Part shown: one piece after another, positions 4,325 to 5,891 of the stretch | Layout: each line of letters begins with the position of its first letter | Numbering within the stretch: the stretch's first letter is position 1 | Program-made: the position numbers and the translations under genes | From: Bacillota bacterium | Lineage (GTDB): Bacteria > Bacillota > Clostridia > Oscillospirales > Acutalibacteraceae | NCBI GenBank assembly: GCA_023412845.1 | Contig: JAEZRH010000156.1 | Coordinates: 1 to 5,891, forward strand | Direction of reading: 5' to 3' | Length of the DNA stretch: 5,891 nucleotides | The notes under the pieces: model-generated | Database searches by the model: none | Told to the model about the DNA's origin: nothing | The model's input: the letters and a program-made list of their open reading frames with translations, nothing else

Positions 4325-5891
4325 CTACGCGCTCGCTCCAGCGCGCTGCAGTCGTCCTTCGCGTCCCGATGCGGGGCGGACCAGCAGAAAGACGGCGAAC
4401 AGGACCAGAAGGCCCGCCACAACCTGGCCGGCGCCGAACGGCAGCCCGAAGAACAGCGCGCCGCCGAGTTGATAGGCGACAAACGCAAGACCGTAGCCCA
4501 GAGCGGCCTGATATCCGATGGCGATGGCCGTCCATTTGCGGTCTGCCATTTCACGTGCCGTGGTGGCCATGGCCACCACGCAGGGCGGGTCGAACAGAAT
4601 CAGCAGCATGAACGAAAAAGCGGCGATGGGAGTGAACATGGAAGCAATGCCCTGCATGACTGCGGCATCGCTGCCGGAATCCGCAACGCCGTTGAGGACG
4701 GCCAGCGTTCCGATTGCCTGCTCCTTCGCCATTTCCGCGCTGATAACGGCGACCGCGCCTCTCCAGTTCCCAAAACCGAGCGGCGCGAAGAACCACGCGA
4801 CGGCGCCGCCGATGCCGGCGAGCATGCTTTTCTCAATATCGGCATCCAGAAACTGCAGATTCCAGCTGAATTTGGAAAGGAACCAGATCACGGCGCAGGC
4901 GGTGAAAATAATGGTGCCGGCCTTAATGATAAAGGCGCGCGAACGTTCCCACATGTGGATGAGCACGCCTTTCAGAGACGGAATGTGGTACGGCGGCAGC
5001 TCCATGACGAAGGGAGCGGGATCTCCGCCGAAATACCGGGTCTTTTTCAACCCGATGCCCGAGAGGACGATGACGGCGATGCCGAGAAAATACATGGCCG
5101 GCGCCATCAGCACGGAATGCGGGAAAAAGGTCGCGGTGATCATGCCGATAATGACGGTTTTCGCGGTGCACGGCATGAAGGTAGTCAGCATGATGGTCAT
5201 GCGCCGGTCCTTTTCATTCTCGATCGTCCTCGTCGCCATAATGGCGGGCACGCCGCATCCGGTCCCGATTAGGATGGGAATGAAGGATTTGCCGGAAAGG
5301 CCGAATTTGCGGAAGATGCGGTCCATGATAAAGGCGACGCGCGCCATATAGCCGGAATCCTCCAGCACGGCAAGAAAGAAGAAGATCAGCAGCATCTGCG
5401 GCACGAAGCCCAGCACGGTTCCGACGCCGCCGATGATGCCGTCGATCATAAGGCTTTGCAGCCAGCCGGCCGCCCCGACCGCGGCAAGGCCCGCGGTTGC
5501 GGCGTTTGTCAGCCAATCGCCGAACAGCGTGTCGTTGACCCAGCCGGTCGCAAGGCTGCCGAGAGTCGTAACCGAGATATAATACATCAGGGTCATGACG
5601 GCAAAAAAGATCGGCAGGGCGAGAATCCGGTTCGTCACGACGCGGTCGATCCTGTCGGAAGCGGAAAGCCTTCCGGCGCTTTTGCGCAGGCAGCTCTCGG
5701 TCAGCCGGGAGATGTAATCGTACCGCCCGTTTGTGATGATGGTTTCGCTGTCGTCCTCCAACGCCGTCTCCACGGGCGCGACGATCGCTTCCAGCCGTTC
5801 CCTTTCCTTGACCGTCAGCTGCATGGATTCGAGGACCTTGGCGTCGCGCTCAAAGAGTTTGACCGCGTACCAGCGCTCCGGGCCGCGGTCG
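4325..5891 (-). CDS. feoB: Ferrous iron transporter FeoB, N-terminal part outside the window
   Basis: C-terminal 521 residues of the GTP-gated Fe(II) permease of the cytoplasmic membrane. The frame is open through the window edge and starts in the helical region behind the G domain (RWYAVKLFERDAKVLE, about 6-21), so the GTPase motifs are not visible. Core features, numbered from the first visible residue, are GYMARVAF (180-187), gate one GTGCGVPAIMATRT (209-222) with Cys212, MPCTAK (239-244) with Cys241, and gate two with DPPCVVAMAT and Cys437, followed by a REM-x-x-x-KWT-x-x-AIGYQ element. These are the conserved pore cysteines of the family. Multiple hydrophobic segments fill both gate regions. 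The element usually written PCxAR or PCSAKLP reads PCTAKTV here, a mild variant. It ends in a short basic tail (GREGRLQRAGASA). An internal ATG at 5824 is not the real start. feoA, if present, should lie beyond the right edge. Confidence 0.95.
   Translation of the reverse strand, partial: DRGPERWYAVKLFERDAKVLESMQLTVKERERLEAIVAPVETALEDDSETIITNGRYDYISRLTESCLRKSAGRLSASDRIDRVVTNRILALPIFFAVMTLMYYISVTTLGSLATGWVNDTLFGDWLTNAATAGLAAVGAAGWLQSLMIDGIIGGVGTVLGFVPQMLLIFFFLAVLEDSGYMARVAFIMDRIFRKFGLSGKSFIPILIGTGCGVPAIMATRTIENEKDRRMTIMLTTFMPCTAKTVIIGMITATFFPHSVLMAPAMYFLGIAVIVLSGIGLKKTRYFGGDPAPFVMELPPYHIPSLKGVLIHMWERSRAFIIKAGTIIFTACAVIWFLSKFSWNLQFLDADIEKSMLAGIGGAVAWFFAPLGFGNWRGAVAVISAEMAKEQAIGTLAVLNGVADSGSDAAVMQGIASMFTPIAAFSFMLLILFDPPCVVAMATTAREMADRKWTAIAIGYQAALGYGLAFVAYQLGGALFFGLPFGAGQVVAGLLVLFAVFLLVRPASGREGRLQRAGASA
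4559..4580. repeat. 22-bp perfect palindrome inside feoB
   Basis: The sequence from 4559 to 4580 equals its own reverse complement, centred on CCATGG. It lies in the codons for the conserved gate-two peptide CVVAMATT. Much of the symmetry can arise from GC-rich codons for Val-Val-Ala-Met-Ala-Thr-Thr, so a regulatory role is not needed to explain it. Confidence 0.6.

Noticed and set aside
4304..5351. Two long overlapping plus-strand frames opposite feoB
   Set aside because: They are antisense to strongly conserved FeoB sequence and show no domain or ribosome site.
1..5891. CRISPR array, insertion sequence, phage or tRNA gene
   Set aside because: No regularly spaced repeats, transposase or integrase motifs, or tRNA-like folds were seen on either strand.

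Overview
This window looks like chromosome from a GC-rich anaerobic Firmicute, most likely class Clostridia and plausibly near the Oscillospiraceae/Ruminococcaceae. That placement rests on the small FeoB-associated Cys-rich membrane protein after feoB, the strong GGAGG-type ribosome sites and the family flavour of the proteins; it is an inference, not a database result. Every gene I can support is on the minus strand, so the layout is best read from high to low coordinates. Long plus-strand open frames are shadows of the GC-rich minus-strand genes.

Ferrous iron block (about 5891 to 3498): the window opens inside feoB, whose N-terminal G domain lies outside. It holds the helical linker and the whole membrane pore of the GTP-gated Fe(II) transporter. 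Two small single-helix membrane proteins follow in the same direction: an 82-residue FeoB-associated Cys-rich protein with six cysteines, and a 125-residue protein joining a similar membrane anchor to a heavy-metal-associated (HMA) domain. Their starts are alike in protein and in DNA, which suggests duplication followed by domain gain. The block ends in two hairpins, the second (3498-3542) a very strong intrinsic terminator.

Efflux block (about 3446 to 871): a MerR-family regulator with a TipAS-like C-terminal domain, an ABC ATPase and an ABC-2 permease form a tight operon. The regulator and ATPase overlap by 8 nt, and ATPase and permease are 5 nt apart. Upstream lies an AT-rich promoter with an unusually long 19-bp spacer containing a perfect 13-bp dyad, the classic arrangement for a MerR activator acting on its own promoter. 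The natural reading is a self-regulated, drug- or metabolite-inducible exporter.

Histidine block (about 796 to 1): a good sigma-70 type promoter just after the permease drives hisC (histidinol-phosphate aminotransferase), whose last third or so is cut off by the window edge. No other his genes are visible.

There is no sign of insertion sequences, phage genes, CRISPR, tRNA or rRNA. The most interesting parts are the anchor-HMA fusion beside feoB and the MerR operator/leader architecture.
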